Assembly: GCF_037975245.1 (NCBI RefSeq)
Contig: NC_092576.1
Span: forward strand, 39,307,611 to 39,371,610
Direction of reading: 5' to 3'
DNA: 64,000 nucleotides
Source of the DNA: Apostichopus japonicus
Taxonomy: Eukaryota; Echinodermata; Holothuroidea; Aspidochirotida; Stichopodidae
The notes under the pieces are model-generated. The model was not told the DNA's origin. It saw only the letters and a program-made list of their open reading frames with translations, and searched no databases. Positions within the stretch are counted from its first letter, which is position 1. Each line of letters begins with the position of its first letter. Of the stretch, positions 25,484-36,430 are shown piece after piece. The translations under genes were made by a program, and so were the position numbers.

Positions 25484-26187
25484 GAGTAGGTTGGCGTCTA
25501 TCTTGGCGCAGAGTGCTCTATGTCCATTGGACAGAGCGTAATATATGCTCTGAGCATATATATATTTATATATATATATATATACATACATATATATATA
25601 TATATTTATATCAAAAAAACAACATGCATAAGCGCGTGAAACTCTAAGTAACATATACTAGTGTTCTACTAGTCCCAACTATAGAATTATAATTCTCACC
25701 TAGTATATATATTTAAATTCATATGTGTGTGTTTTATGGGTAGATGTTTGTGAGTAACTGAGTCCATGTGCTCTTATGTTGTATACCGAGGACTCGAAGA
25801 ATGAATTCCAAGTCCTCGGACGTCATTTGGAAAGATTCACAAGGTCCTCAGAAGAGTATGTGCTTTTCAACGCCGGGAAAAGAAAAAAAAACATGTTGTT
25901 ATTTTCTATGCACTTCAACCACTTTGTAACTATTTGTAACCCCCCAAAAAAACTTATGAACCAAAGAATGTGACTATAAAGGAACAAACGAGTTAATAAC
26001 TTAACAGATGAAACAAACGAATAATCGTAACTTACTTAAATGTCTTGTTGTCTGAAGGCCTCAAAGAAGTTCCAACTTGAACTGGATCTCTCGTTATTAA
26101 AAGAAAACAGTAAACACTGATCAAGAAGAAAAATAACATAAAAATACGTCTTTTTACACTTGATGAAGAGAAATAAGACCACATCAT
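11824..26187 (-). CDS. Golgi type II carbohydrate sulfotransferase (Sulfotransfer_2-like), two coding exons
   Basis: Exon 1 is 26187-26036: ATG ATG start, 50 codons plus two bases, donor gtaagt. It encodes a short basic cytosolic head (VKRR) and one hydrophobic anchor ([17 protein letters not shown]). Exon 2 is 12808-11824: acceptor tttcag, in matching phase, ending TAG. Total 378 aa. Exon 2 carries [14 protein letters not shown], which matches the 5'-phosphosulfate loop of PAPS-dependent Golgi sulfotransferases (pattern H-x-x-K-x-G-G-T-S), and [19 protein letters not shown], which matches the 3'-phosphate motif (R-[DE]-P-x-x-R-x-x-S). Several NxT/NxS sites fit a lumenal catalytic domain. The substrate cannot be told; the family includes heparan, dermatan/chondroitin and HNK-1-type enzymes. 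The 13.2 kb intron hosts a Harbinger transposon. Length and exon phase argue for a working gene. No 5' UTR exon was identified. Confidence 0.85.
13028..13093 (+). repeat. Short paralog of the Harbinger insertion site
   Basis: GTTGATTAACATGTGCC, TATAAAGCTAAACTG and CTCTCCGTCTCACAG here match 13787-13823 plus 19370-19407, the two sides of the transposon. The similarity is interrupted only at the transposon, so this is a naturally empty version of the site. Confidence 0.7.
13824..14012. repeat. Harbinger left terminal and subterminal repeats
   Basis: About 190 bp of nested inverted repeats built from GTTCCACAAAG, CTTACGCTTGATC and TTTGATCGATCGTGCGTAAG units. The GTTCCACAAAG block appears twice (13830 and 13921). 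Palindromic GATC/CGATCG cores recur. Such subterminal arrays are where Harbinger Myb-like and transposase proteins bind. Confidence 0.8.
14115..15431 (+). pseudogene. Harbinger transposase (HARBI1-like), two exons, one frameshift
   Basis: Exon 1 is 14115-14891 and exon 2 is 15146-15431 (donor gtaagtaag, acceptor attgcag, stop TAA). The intended product would be 353 aa, the normal size for HARBI1-like nucleases. The N-terminal part includes a helix-turn-helix-like stretch ([19 protein letters not shown]). The DDE core follows: [12 protein letters not shown] (first Asp), [11 protein letters not shown] (second Asp), [16 protein letters not shown], and in exon 2 [20 protein letters not shown] (probable catalytic Glu). 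A run of ten T at 14537-14546 shifts the frame by one base between residue 144 and the DDE core; everything after it reads in the next frame. Apart from that the gene is intact, with no other stop. A possible poly(A) signal aataaa is at 15889. The break is either recent slippage or a sequencing error in the homopolymer. Confidence 0.9.
16263..19116 (-). pseudogene. Harbinger Myb/SANT-like DNA-binding protein, five exons, one frameshift
   Basis: Exons on the minus strand: 19116-19114 (the ATG alone, directly before gtgagt), 17896-17771, 17107-16953, 16855-16719 and 16493-16263 (TAA). Intended length is 216 aa. The N-terminal trihelix/Myb-like part reads [20 protein letters not shown] and later [20 protein letters not shown], the usual signature of Harbinger partner proteins. 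The middle is linker-like. The C-terminus is a predicted coiled coil ([20 protein letters not shown]). Exon 3 contains nine A (T on the + strand, 17088-17096); one base fewer restores the frame between GHCSQK and [10 protein letters not shown]. Removing one base makes all exon phases consistent, so I read it as a one-base insertion. The one-codon first exon is inferred from splice sites and phase and is the least sure part. Confidence 0.82.
19234..19369. repeat. Harbinger right terminal and subterminal repeats
   Basis: Inverted counterpart of the left end: GCGTAAGTTTGAT, TTTTGTGGAACG (19257 on), TTACGCTACGATCAATCG and finally AGTCTTTGTGGAACGGGGCCC. The internal TTGTGGAACG copy mirrors the second GTTCCACAA copy on the left, so each end carries a doubled terminal block. 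Confidence 0.8.
20205..20566. repeat. Long imperfect inverted repeat (hairpin), arms about 130 bp
   Basis: Left arm 20205-20345 and right arm 20433-20566 are reverse complements at high identity, sharing GTATATGTACGGAGTGCCAT and GAGTGCCAGAAGACTAT. The loop (20346-20432) holds a further direct copy of part of the right arm (GTGTATGTACTGTACACACT). Short frames across the arms are chance frames. Confidence 0.8.
20716..21104 (+). other. Unassigned coding-like stretch with a frame change
   Basis: Two overlapping frames (69 and 86 codons) give peptides of normal composition, such as [18 protein letters not shown] and [20 protein letters not shown]. The first seems to run into the second by a shift near 20880-20905. 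This could be a decayed transposon protein. No family recognised. Confidence 0.25.
21716..21908. mobile_element. Small MITE, Tc1/mariner-like ends
   Basis: 193 bp with inverted ends TATGGTGGTTTAATAGGGAC and TGTCCCAATTAAACCACCATA (one mismatch over 21), flanked by TA as in Tc1/mariner-type insertions. No coding. Confidence 0.75.
22857..24411. mobile_element. Non-autonomous element with GGTTCCTTGCT ends and internal repeats
   Basis: Starts GGTTCCTTGCTTTAGCAGAA and ends with the inverted TTAGCAAGGAACC at 24399-24411. The inside has about four diverged copies of a unit of roughly 150-200 bp with GTGATCCAAGGTCAACTAAGG, AATAACTC and GGGGTCCGA(T/C)ATG. No reading frame of note. Similar AAGGTCA wording occurs at 2010-2180. 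Confidence 0.6.
25324..25652. mobile_element. Foldback element: 26-bp inverted ends, (TA)n arms, central hairpin
   Basis: Left end 25324-25349 and right end 25627-25652 are reverse complements with about three mismatches (core AGTTTCACGCG). Both arms are mixed TA/TG repeats. The centre (25512-25535) is itself a hairpin, GCTCTATGTCCA / TTGGACAGAGC. The whole 329 bp can fold on itself. The IYIYIY frames on both strands are repeat translation, not genes. Confidence 0.75.
26036..26187 (-). CDS. Sulfotransferase exon 1: signal anchor
   Basis: This exon is too short and ORF-poor to be noticed alone. Read on the minus strand it starts with two consecutive ATGs, has Ser-rich and VKRR residues, then a hydrophobic stretch of about 18 residues, and ends in phase 2 at a consensus gtaagt. 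The two leftover bases AA join the first G of the exon at 12808 to form a Lys codon, and the frame continues without a stop into the catalytic exon. The phase match and the type II anchor are why I link the two exons across 13 kb. Confidence 0.8.
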
Positions 26188-27784
26188 GATATCCTTTCCC
26201 TATCCCAGCATGGTAACAATTTGTCTTTTAACTTTCTCTAGATGGCTGTTCCGTTCCTGTTTAAACATCTACTGATAGTTACCCGCAAACTACTATAGAT
26301 ACTACCACTGAGCACTCACTTACATCCCAAAGGTAAAATGTCTATTTTGTTTTAACTGTACGATTCAGACCAAAATCCTAAATCGTAATCTGTATAGAGG
26401 CATTCACGCGTGAAAACCTTTACTTCAGTAAACTAGCTTTATGTATGGATATTGCCGTCTGTCATATATCTCTTAGTTGACTATTGTTTGTATATATCTA
26501 ACCGCTATTGTAAATATTGTGAGTGTTACCTCGACCATGAGAGAACCAAGGGCGGACTGGGACATCAATAAAGACGGGTTCAGTTGTCATGAACTGGCAG
26601 CCACTGTGGCTTGAAGCAAGCAGTCCGTGTTGGCAACCTGAATGAAACCATAGTCTTGGCCAAGTCGTTTGTAATACTCTTTTTTCTCGCGTGTAAACTG
26701 TACATGCCTCAGAGTCCGTTTCTGCCTATCAGGAATGAGTTGCCAACTGTATTTTACATGCCCGAGGATCCGTCCGATATAACCGTCTTGGACATATCTC
26801 CAAAGAGGGGCTTGAATATATGCAAACGATAAAGTATTTATTCATATTTAAGTTACGAAATTGCATGTCATGTGGGATCACGTTTCGTCCACAGCAATGA
26901 GCGACCGTGTTGCAGTTTACGAACCAATCTAAGGCCAAGCGATTGTTCACTGCGGGAGGCAGGGCTTGAAAAAAAATGGGGGAAGTGGGCCCAATTGGCA
27001 AACCTGATTGGCTTCTTCGCTTTTCGAAGCAAATCTGCTAAAATCAAAGGGAAATATAAGATAGCTTGTGAGAAATGTGCAAGATCCTAGTATCAATCGA
27101 AAACATTGCCAGGGCCTTCTCTGGGCAGTACAGCAAATAAATACGGGTAACTGTAAAAGAGCAAGGTACACTAGGCTCTTCATACTAGGGTCTTAACAAG
27201 ACTAGTACCATGAAACCAGCATGTACCTCGACTTAGCGGCTCCATCGAATCCTGCGGTGTAAAGATTCCGGGCAGGCTAAACCGGTATGGCGCTTGACCT
27301 CGATGGTGCGGATATGTAAATCTTCATATTGTAACGCTGCCAGCGTCGAGGGGTGGGGAACTCCCTGTCTCGGAACCAACCGAATGAGTGGGGGAAGTAA
27401 GAGGGGGTGGTACAAACAAAACTTAAAACCGGACAGCAGACATCGCAAGTGTAAGGTTTGTAAGTATATAATTTCTTATCTCGTTCTCTACAGTAGTTTT
27501 TATACTGTACATAGATACATGTAACACATAGCCACGCTATAGGGTCGGGCACCATTCATGAATGTAGCAGCCCAACTATCGCGAAGCGCATGCGTCGGGC
27601 ACTGCACAGGAGTTGAATAATCCAGGCTGGAGCAGCGCAGGTGTCGGACAATCCGCAAGTCTCGGGCTGGCTAGCGCAATGAAAACACAGACATTTGTTT
27701 GGACTCATTAAAATCGGTTCTTCTACTGTACGTCGAGCGTATGGAACACCAGTTTAGCATATATTGTAATACTTATTTCATATA

Positions 27785-28030
27785 CCTTTATTTCCTTTTC
27801 GGATATCTCTAATTCGTTTTAAGATATCTCTAATTCATTGCCAGACATATCTTATATATAATATCTCTAAAACATATTTGAGATATCATATATTAAACTC
27901 GACATATCAGGAATTCGATTTAGAGAGTGTCCATATTGAATTAGAGACAATTAGAGATATGCAAAATTTAATTCGAGATATCAACAATTAGAATTCGACA
28001 TATCAAGAATTATAATTCGAGATATACCAA
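27785..28030. repeat. Degenerate tandem array, GATATCTCxAATTCG type, block 1
   Basis: Irregular units of about 20-28 bp alternate a GATATC/GACATATC core with an AATTCG(A)/GAATT core. Very AT-rich. A second block lies at 28315-28660; the 280 bp between them lack the motif. Confidence 0.7.
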
Positions 28031-28314
28031 AATTCAGTTTCCGGTGCACGTGAATTTCTACATCACTGCACGAAACCAAATAAGTAGTCGTCGCAGTACT
28101 TTAACTTTCAATGATATATTCTGATTGTAAGGAAAATCGATGAGTTAAGGTATCTTTCAAAGAACTTCTTGATATAAGTGAAATTACCGGAATTTTAGAA
28201 ATGTGACTGATATGTAAGAAAATCTAGTACTAGTAGTAGCCACCGTACTTGAATATGCCTCGTTTTCCTGCCATGTATTTATCAAATTAGATGGCGCTCT
28301 TCTTGTTAGAGCTA

Positions 28315-28660
28315 CAATTCGAATTCTTGATGTCTCTAATTTAAGTTTGGACATCTCCAATTCGAGTTCGTGATATCTCGAATTCAATTTTGGATATCTT
28401 TAATTCGAATTACAGATATTTCCAATTCGAATTCTTGATATCTCGAATTCGAATTTATGATATCTCGAATACAATTTTGGATTTATTTATTTCAAATTTG
28501 GATATATCTAATTCAATTCGAGATAACTTAAATAATGTTTCCCTTCTTGATAACTTTAAGTTATTTCCTGATATCTTAAAACCAGTTTGAGATATCTTAC
28601 ATAAAATTAAAGATATCGAAAATGCAATTTCTGAAATCTCAAATCGAATTAAAAGTATCT
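28315..28660. repeat. Degenerate tandem array, block 2
   Basis: Same motif set: TTGATATCTCGAATTCGAAT occurs near 28434 with several neighbours. Overlapping frames on both strands with I/S/N/F-rich products come from the repeat and are not called. Confidence 0.72.
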
Positions 28661-28679
28661 GAAATATTATAAGTATCAT

Positions 28680-30770
28680 GTTTCGATTATTACTGGTCGA
28701 TCTATACTGCTGGGATGTAACCACACCTAACAGTGCCTATCGACGGAATCATACTGCTCGTTTAACGACGTTTCTAATGTTCCAGTTAAATGAAATGCTG
28801 CTGGAAAAAAAACTCGTAGGATGTAACCAAAGTTTGCATCAGTCAGTAGTAGATTACCGCAAGACTGCGTCTTGTTTTTGCTGGCAGTGACACAGAAAGG
28901 CGATAGCATATGGCTTGCCTATAGCCTAGCAATACGATACCTAGTAGTGTTGAATACTACTAGTATAACGATAAGTTATCGTCGTATTAAAGCTATAATG
29001 GTAACCAGGCTCATGAAATGGTGACTACAAACGTTGTTGGGACTGAGGTGACGTCAGTTTTGTTTGCCTATACTTGCATTCCTTGTTGTACCTTCCAAGT
29101 CCAAGCAAATGACTAAAAAGACATAAATGTTTTCGAGGTAATGGAGTGATAAATTATGTTTCATGACAACAGAGTATGCGCATGTGAGTTACTAAGCATC
29201 AACCGGAGGCATCTGAGAGTTTCAAGCTGGAGATTAATTTACAAAAAGAAAACAATAAAATACTTCATAAGAAAGAGATTACTTGTAAGTGGAGATTACT
29301 TGTAAGTGGACAATACTATACTGTGGCAGACTGCTACAAACGTGCAAATACACGTTTAAGGGCATATCTACATATCTACGTCGATGCCTTTTGTTCCATT
29401 GTAAACTTTAAAATTTGTCAATAAAAGTTTATCGAGAGACAGAATTGGATATTTCTTAGAGGTTATCTGTTTCCTCCTAACTCTTGACTTTTATTTTGCA
29501 AGTATATACAAGTGACCTTTATCGACATACAATTGTTTAAGAAAATGTTTTACTTCAACATGACTTGCAATGTCTATCAGTCTTAATGATAACTGAGCAT
29601 TTGTCTAAGGTGGCTATATGACTCCATATGAGTATGAACCCCTCAACAACAGTCCGGTATAGACAGGCTGGGCCCAGGTGGCACGCCTCTCCAAATTTTA
29701 GACTAGTTTCCCACCGCCATCCACATAATTTATCCTGCCATCATGTGAACAAAAAACTTCTCAAGTAACATCATATGAGTATTGTGCCTCTCCTTTATTT
29801 ATTGGTGCCCCTCCATAATTGTTGCTGCCCCTGCAACACGGAGTAACCTGCTCTCCAAGGGGCTAAAACATTTCTGTAAAACCATCTCCCAAAAACGTCG
29901 GTCTAATCAAAATAAGCAATGGTTAAAGGTAAAGACGGTTGAGCTTTGTGCCTTATTTATCAAGTTAAGTGCCTAACGCAAAAATTGTACATTTGCAAAC
30001 ATGCTAGGATGTTAATTGTTTTCTTAAAGTAAGAACAACTGTGAAAGCAGCGGCTAAAATATCGGTAAGTTGTTTTTCAATTCAACTACTATATCTTCCT
30101 CCACAACATTTCCGGCAACACTGTTTCAAAATACAGCAAGTTAAGTCTACTAATAAACACTCTGAAGCTTTGGTCCATGGCAAAGTAATATCTGATACAT
30201 GTTTCCCCCCCCCCCCCCAAAAGAAAAAAGGAATTGAAAAATACCTTTTTTTTTTCTTCTTTTTTTTTTCCTTTTTTTTTCTTGTGTAAGGTTCTCACAA
30301 ATGACTTGATCATGACATAGGGTCTATGATTGGATTTAAGAAATTAGAATGTATAGAATGATAAAAAAAAGTGGCGGCAAACAAACTAATTTCGTCCACG
30401 GAATGAATGTATTTCCTTTATGACAGGTCTGTCCTTAATTGATATATGGGAGGGAGAGAAATATTGTTCGTTCTAGGGCTCGTTTTGGGTCGAACATGTG
30501 CGAAAAGAACACTACATACGTTCTTAACCTGGAGAAACGAAATAAGCTTAATAATCGGATTGATAAGATTTGCAACGATAATGGTAATCTATGTACTGAC
30601 GGTAATTACTAGTCTTCAAAATATTAAGAAAAAATTATGAAAGTTTGTATGGGAGTAATTATTGTATTCCGCAAACTGTTTTCGTCATTTGCTCCAGAGG
30701 CAATTTAATCTTGAAGACTCTGACAGCTCCGAGGGGGGGGGGGACTTACTTAATAGGAGAGCTTTGTTTC
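28680..30770. other. Intergenic, nothing recognised
   Basis: Contains a poly(C)/poly(T) stretch at 30206-30285 and a G run at 30733-30744. Small frames only. Confidence 0.45.
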
Positions 30771-30774
30771 ATTA

Positions 30775-33305
30775 AATTCATTGAATAATGACAAATCTCC
30801 TGGCAGTGATGGTCTTTCAGTCAATTTATGTAAAAAGTTTTCCATCTTTTGAGTAACTATGTAGTCGACGCTTTAAATGACTGTTATAATTATATCCACC
30901 TCTCTCATGAGCAATCCAGAGGCATTATTACCCATATTCCAAAACCTGCAAAGGATTCTACCCTCCTCAAATCTCATTGCCTAATTTCCTTCCTCAATAT
31001 GGATTATAAAATTGGTGCAACGGCTACCGCTGTCAGATTAAAGCTTGTCGTTGGAAATACCGTTGGTCCTAACCAAACTGGTTTCTTACATGGCCGGTTT
31101 ATCGGGGCAAATATCCGCTTCGTATTGACCACTGAAATCGTCACAATAATGCTGTTCGCAGATGTCAAGACTTGAAGCTTTCGACAAGCTAAAATGGAGT
31201 TTTCTCATTAGGTCTTTAAGATATTATAACTTTGGTCAAGGTTTTTTTATTTTTTAAATCGGGTTCCTACGTTTCACAGTGACTGCACAGCTTGGGTTTA
31301 TAAAAATGGCTTTTCCACTGTTTTTTCTTCTTCCGGTGCAACGAGGCGTGAGTCAAGGCTGCCAGCCCAGTCCGTACTTATTTATAGTCTAAACTAAGGT
31401 CGTGGCTATCTTTACAGAATGCTGGCAGTTTACATTGTATTGAAATTAGGGATATCGACACAAAGCTTCTTTAGTATGCGGACGACATAATTTTCTTTAT
31501 TTTTGATGGTAGCTTCGAATCCTTACACGCGGTACTCCGTGCTCTTAACATTTATAATTTGTCTTCAGGTCTCACTATTAATTTAGATAAATCCATTCCG
31601 TTTCCTCTTGGCTCTTACATCCATCAACCTCCCGTTTTTGTAAAGTGCTATGATTTAAAGTTTTCAAATGGTCCCATTAGGATGCTAGGCATTTTGGTCA
31701 CACACAGTGGGAAGGATCTCTTGAGGCTGAAATTTAGGTAAATTGCTTTTCAGTGATATCCCACCCTTTTCTGATATTAGTTTCAAACGCTTCTTTTAAT
31801 TCCCCGTCTGACAACTTTGGGAATCACATTATATGGAACAATCTTCATATTCGTATCAACATCATGAAATGTTATCATGATTTCTGCACAAGGGGTGGAA
31901 TGGGGGGGGTGTTAAATTTGTTTCCGTCTTTTTGGGGCATTGATTGTATGGTCATAACTTCATAACATCACATTCCATGAGAAGTTCCAGCTAAACCACT
32001 TTCCCTTTACTTCATACTGGTATTCCTGTTCATTGGAGGCAGAATAGTTGTAGCATCAATGAGACGACGTAATCTTCATATTAATTTATTTGATCAGGTA
32101 TTGTTGCAAAGATCTGTTTCAAAGTAGCTTTATTAGAGTTTTGATGTGACTAGTGTATAGCCTTGGACCCAACTGCCCTTGTCAATTGAAAGGCAGATCC
32201 CCGCCCCCCCCCCTCCCCAATTTTTGATTGTTACGTTTCGAGTAATATTTGGAATATGCCCTGACACTCCATCACCGAATCGAGTAGCTCAAATTTTCAA
32301 TTCCGTTTCTTATTTAGGATAAATCCAACAAACCGGTGCCTTGACATAATGGGCATTTTGACATCTCTAACTTTTGTCATATATAGATGGAAACATTGAA
32401 CCCCTTTTTGGGGGGAGTACCATATTACTTCCTCATTTACCAGTAAATTGGGCATTTGGGTTATTGACCCCCTCTCCCCCCCCCCCCCATTTTCATTTTG
32501 CCAAGGAGAATTTTCTTTTTTCGGGTTTCGTTTAAAACAGTTACACCCTCACAATTTGCTCATCCTTCATATTAAGTTTTATATTGTCAGAACTAAGCGT
32601 CAGAATAATATCTTAACTTGTATTGAACTTATGGATAGATTTAACTTCGCTTTAATGATCGAAAGCTATAATTACCGTCATGTCAAGATATTAGTAAGAA
32701 TATATTTAGTTTTAAAGATCTTCAAACTGATTTTCTTTCTTTCCTTAATACCTCGCATACATTCAGCAACCTTGCTATTCCCAGCAAACTTTTCCACTTT
32801 CTCATCTTATTTGCCAGAAATTGTTATCGAGTCTTTGAATTATAATATTGTAAATATTCGCTTCCTATGTCCTTTCTTCCGTTTGCGGTTTTCAAGATTG
32901 TGGTATTCTTCTTCAAGTGGTCACTGTTTTTATGTCGCCATGTTTGTTGTTTTCGGTATTATTGTAATCTTGTTGTAGTTCAGTGTTGTAACTATGATTT
33001 GCTCGTCTTTGAATGGCTATTATATCTGTGTGTAGCTACAAATCGAATCATTTTCGTATAGTTCTGCCTTATTTTGAGCATTGTAGAACCAGTTTTGTCC
33101 CCTGTTCTGTTTACCCCTATGTGTGTGTTTTCTATGTATTCTCTTGTTGTTTCTTTTCTCTATATAAACTTTAATTTTCTCATTTTACTTTGTAAGGGAC
33201 CAGACTTCAAAATGTATCTTACTTCTGATCCCGCTGCCTCATTGATATAGCTATTTATTAACAAATGTACATTATTGTGATTTCATGGCAGAAATAAACG
33301 AAACG
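30775..33305 (+). mobile_element. Decayed Tx1-like L1 retrotransposon, reverse transcriptase to 3' end
   Basis: Reading across frames gives NDKSPGSDGLSVNLCKKF (30787 on), GIITHIPKPAKDSTLLKSHC, VGPNQTGFLHGRFIGANIRF (RT blocks 1-2), RGVSQGCQPSPYLFI (31348 on), an intact YADD at 31475, SGLTINLDKS (31565 on) and FGNHIIWNNLHIRIN. A C-terminal piece (LLILHIKFYIVRTKRQNN, 32556 on) and an AT-rich 3' UTR run to about 33300. The residues fit the Tx1/L1 group of non-LTR elements. Stops and frameshifts are many, so the copy is dead. No upstream endonuclease is recognisable; the copy is probably 5' truncated. Confidence 0.72.
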
Positions 33306-33599
33306 AAAATAAATCGTTGATATAGACGCATGAGAAAACGTAATATTAAAAACTTTCGCTTACATTCGGCCGTCGTACAATTTGTCCATATACCTCGATT
33401 AACCGGATAAGCTCAGCCAGTTGGAACGTTTTTTAATGCAAATACTTGCAAAGTAGTGTGAAATTTTAATGGTTTCATTAAGGATAGATTTATAGGTGAG
33501 ACGTAAGCTTAATACAGGATATTATATGGTATTGTGAAGAGAAATTCATACCTGATGGATCACTTGTGTTAGACTTTTAAATGACATATAGACTGGAGT

Positions 33600-34385
33600 T
33601 TTATCTAACGTACACGTTCTTACTTTAATGTCGGTCCACAATTAAAAACCATGGTAAATGCTCTTTATAGTAATATCACCACCTGCGTCTCAAACGTTAC
33701 ATATTTGACTAGATATTTTAGGGTCTCTCGGAGTGTTCGTAAGGGTTGCCCACTAATTCCATACCTTCTATAATATGCACTGAAATTCTTGGCTCTTTAA
33801 TTTATTTTAACCCATCGATCAATGATATAGCGATTTCGGAAGTTCCCCTCAAAATGTCCCAGTATGCAAATGATGCAGTTGTTGGCTCTTTTCAGCTCTT
33901 TCTCTCTCTCTTTCTTTGGCGTGAATACTCTCTTCAAAATAAATCAATCATGGAAAGACATATCTTTCTTTTCTTGGCACTATGTTGCAGTGTCGCCCTC
34001 TATTTTTCTCTCAATTGCTTTAACTTTAAATTAAGTAATAGTTTTATAAATGATCTTGAGATTTATATTTCCTACCGTAAGGATTACCTTTTCGTCTGAA
34101 TATCCTACCTCAGCTTTCCCGCTTACAGAATCTTCTTCAACGTGGTCTTTGAGAGACATCACTTTTAATTGTAATATCCTTATCATCAAAATATGTGCAG
34201 TTTCTGAAATTGTTTATTAATTTACAGTACTCCCTAATCCTCCTGCTCATTTCTTTAAGACAATTAATAAGCTCATCATATAATTTTATTTAGAACAATA
34301 CAAAAGTTAAGATTAAGAGATATGTCCTCTGTACCTTTAAGTCGCCGTGGAGGTTTTAGTATGATTGATATCCATGTTTTGCTAA
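33600..34385 (+). mobile_element. Second decayed Tx1-like L1 fragment
   Basis: An independent copy starts within the RT domain: VGPQLKTMVNALYSNITTCV, then SVRKGCPLIPYL, QYANDAV at 33860 (the catalytic YADD changed to YAND) and a C-terminal LSRRGGFSMIDI near 34340-34370, matching the GGLxMxD motif that follows RT in this group. Frames shift several times. It lies about 300 bp after the end of the first copy in the same orientation and overlaps it in content, so it is a separate insertion. Confidence 0.65.
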
Positions 34386-34389
34386 AAAA

Positions 34390-35800
34390 AAATAAAAACA
34401 AGCAAGGTAGAAATGCACATTGACGAAACACTTTAGACAATGAAAGGTATTTCTCAATAATTATGCCTTAAGCAAATATGGCTGTGAATTTCTTTCTTTT
34501 GTTCTTATAATTTTCTATAAAGGTGAGATTATTACTTTTAATTGTATTATAAGTATGTGATGATTGAGCTCTTTTGAATTTCTCAGTACCTGAAGGGGAT
34601 TTTGCTAGCCAGTATGTATGAAATAACAGCAGCAGTAGAAATGATAATTGTATTATTTTTAACGTATTGATAGAAAATAAGGTGTATTATATTGGTGACC
34701 GATGACGGTCATATTTTCTCATATGAAAATGTTGTTATTGAGCATTACATTCAATATTTCCATTCATGCCTGTTACTATGGCATCATGTACAGTGTATTG
34801 CATTTCCTTGGTCATGGAAGGTTGAACGTATGGCTTAAATATACATGAACGCCTACTGTTGAAATTCTCGTTAACAACCAGAGCCATACATTTTGTGAAC
34901 AGTTCTATTCTGGTGAATAACGTTGCCCACCCAATTGCTATTAGTAATTGGAGGAAAGGTATCCTCGTCATGATTTATTGCACACAGGGGGCTTAGCTTC
35001 AACATCTTCAGTTTCGTTTCCTGCATAGGATTATAAAGGTATTCACGAAATGACCCTCTTCCCCGTTCTTTTATAGCTCTGAAATTGAAGCTAGGCACCT
35101 TTCTATATATGTATAATGCTCAAAAAGGTTTGGGATGCAATTTTTGCACTAACTGTTTGAGATAAAAGTGTAGTGTACATGAATTACTCGTGAATTTTGG
35201 AGATGCAAGTAAAATGAACGATCCTATTAACATCTTTGTTCTGGAAGCTAAGTACTTTATTTTTACCTGCAAATATTGGGCCGTTGTTTTCGATGCAATG
35301 ACTTTCTATTATAAGCTTCAGTTCTATTTGGGGGTAAAAGAAACTTGAAAGGTTGAGAACTACAAATCTTTCTTCAATAGCTTTTAATTTGTGGTACTGT
35401 GTATAACTGTTTTTGTATTCTTGTTTACTTCTAAAGTTTTTCTGTCTATGAACTTTTGTTATTTTTGGAGATTTGTTGTTGGAAACTTCTTTTTTTTTTT
35501 TTTGTAAATACGTCACCATACATGTTTTTATGTTAAAAAAATTGAAAAGACAGACATACAATTAAAAAATTAAAAAGGTGTGAATGATTCGTTGGAATGT
35601 GGCAAACAATAGTTAAAACAATTTGTAGAACAATTATCATATGTTCTGTCACTTAACTTAATATCCAATTAATTAGCAAGAGTACGCAGTGTATTGTAAT
35701 TTGTAATGGAATATCTTGATATGAAAAATAAAGTGCAGTGAATAGCAGCGATTATTTTTCTGTATCAAATAAACGAGTTCATAGTAGTATGCCTTACTCG

Positions 35801-35876
<76 letters not shown>

Positions 35877-36425
35877 TCGATATGTTATTTGATGTAAACG
35901 TTCAGTTTACGTTTATTTTGGTAACGTTGCTATACTCGCTATGTCCTATCATCTTGTATTTGTTTTAATTATCTTGACTTGCTTCCCTTTCCTCGGTCTT
36001 TTTCTTCTCCATTTTCTCGTCTTTATTTGGACACTATTTCCATTATTCTGTACTTTTGACATTGAACTTTGTTACACTTACTCGTTGTCGTTATTCCATT
36101 ATTTTGTTAATTTATGTAAATTGCCTTGAATGGAAATTTGATCTACTATTTCGAAGGAAGTTTTCTGTTAAATCATTAGCACAGTATATTGAGTGACTTG
36201 GCAGAACCCGACGTTACAAAAACGGATATGCTTCGATGAGTTTGATCAAAGGTAGTCGGCAATGAATACACGTAAGCAGTATCTCCTAAATAAAATAAGA
36301 ATACCAATGACTGAGTCATATACCCGATTTCATTACTAAATAGTGAACATTTACAGAAAAGTAAATCAGTTTGTGTTACATATATCCACTGGGACATTGC
36401 TTTCAGAGAAGACGGATAACTTATA
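34390..36425. other. Intergenic, nothing recognised apart from the TA tract
   Basis: Frames up to 125 codons on the minus strand (35561-35184) are Lys/Asn-rich and AT-driven, without domain or splice support. Confidence 0.4.
35802..35877. repeat. (TA)n microsatellite
   Basis: About 75 bp of almost pure TA. Confidence 0.95.
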
Positions 36426-36430
36426 TTAAC

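Noticed and set aside
25351-25654. 98-99 codon IYIYIY frames on both strands
   Set aside because: Translation of (TA)n and (TATG)n arms of the foldback element. The same holds at 37267-37479, 51550-51876 and 54779-54979.
28390-28724. 66- and 89-codon frames on opposite strands
   Set aside because: Translation of the degenerate GATATC/GAATTC array.
30041-30313. 82- and 74-codon frames
   Set aside because: Driven by poly(C), poly(T) and poly(A) tracts.
32448-32978. 176-codon frame as a membrane protein
   Set aside because: Hydrophobic because of T-rich 3' L1 sequence; its middle matches the C-terminal part of Tx1-like L1 (ILHIKFYIVRTKRQNN), so it belongs to the decayed retroelement.
35184-35561. 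125-codon minus-strand frame
   Set aside because: Lys/Asn/Phe-rich product of AT-rich DNA, no domain, no splice support.
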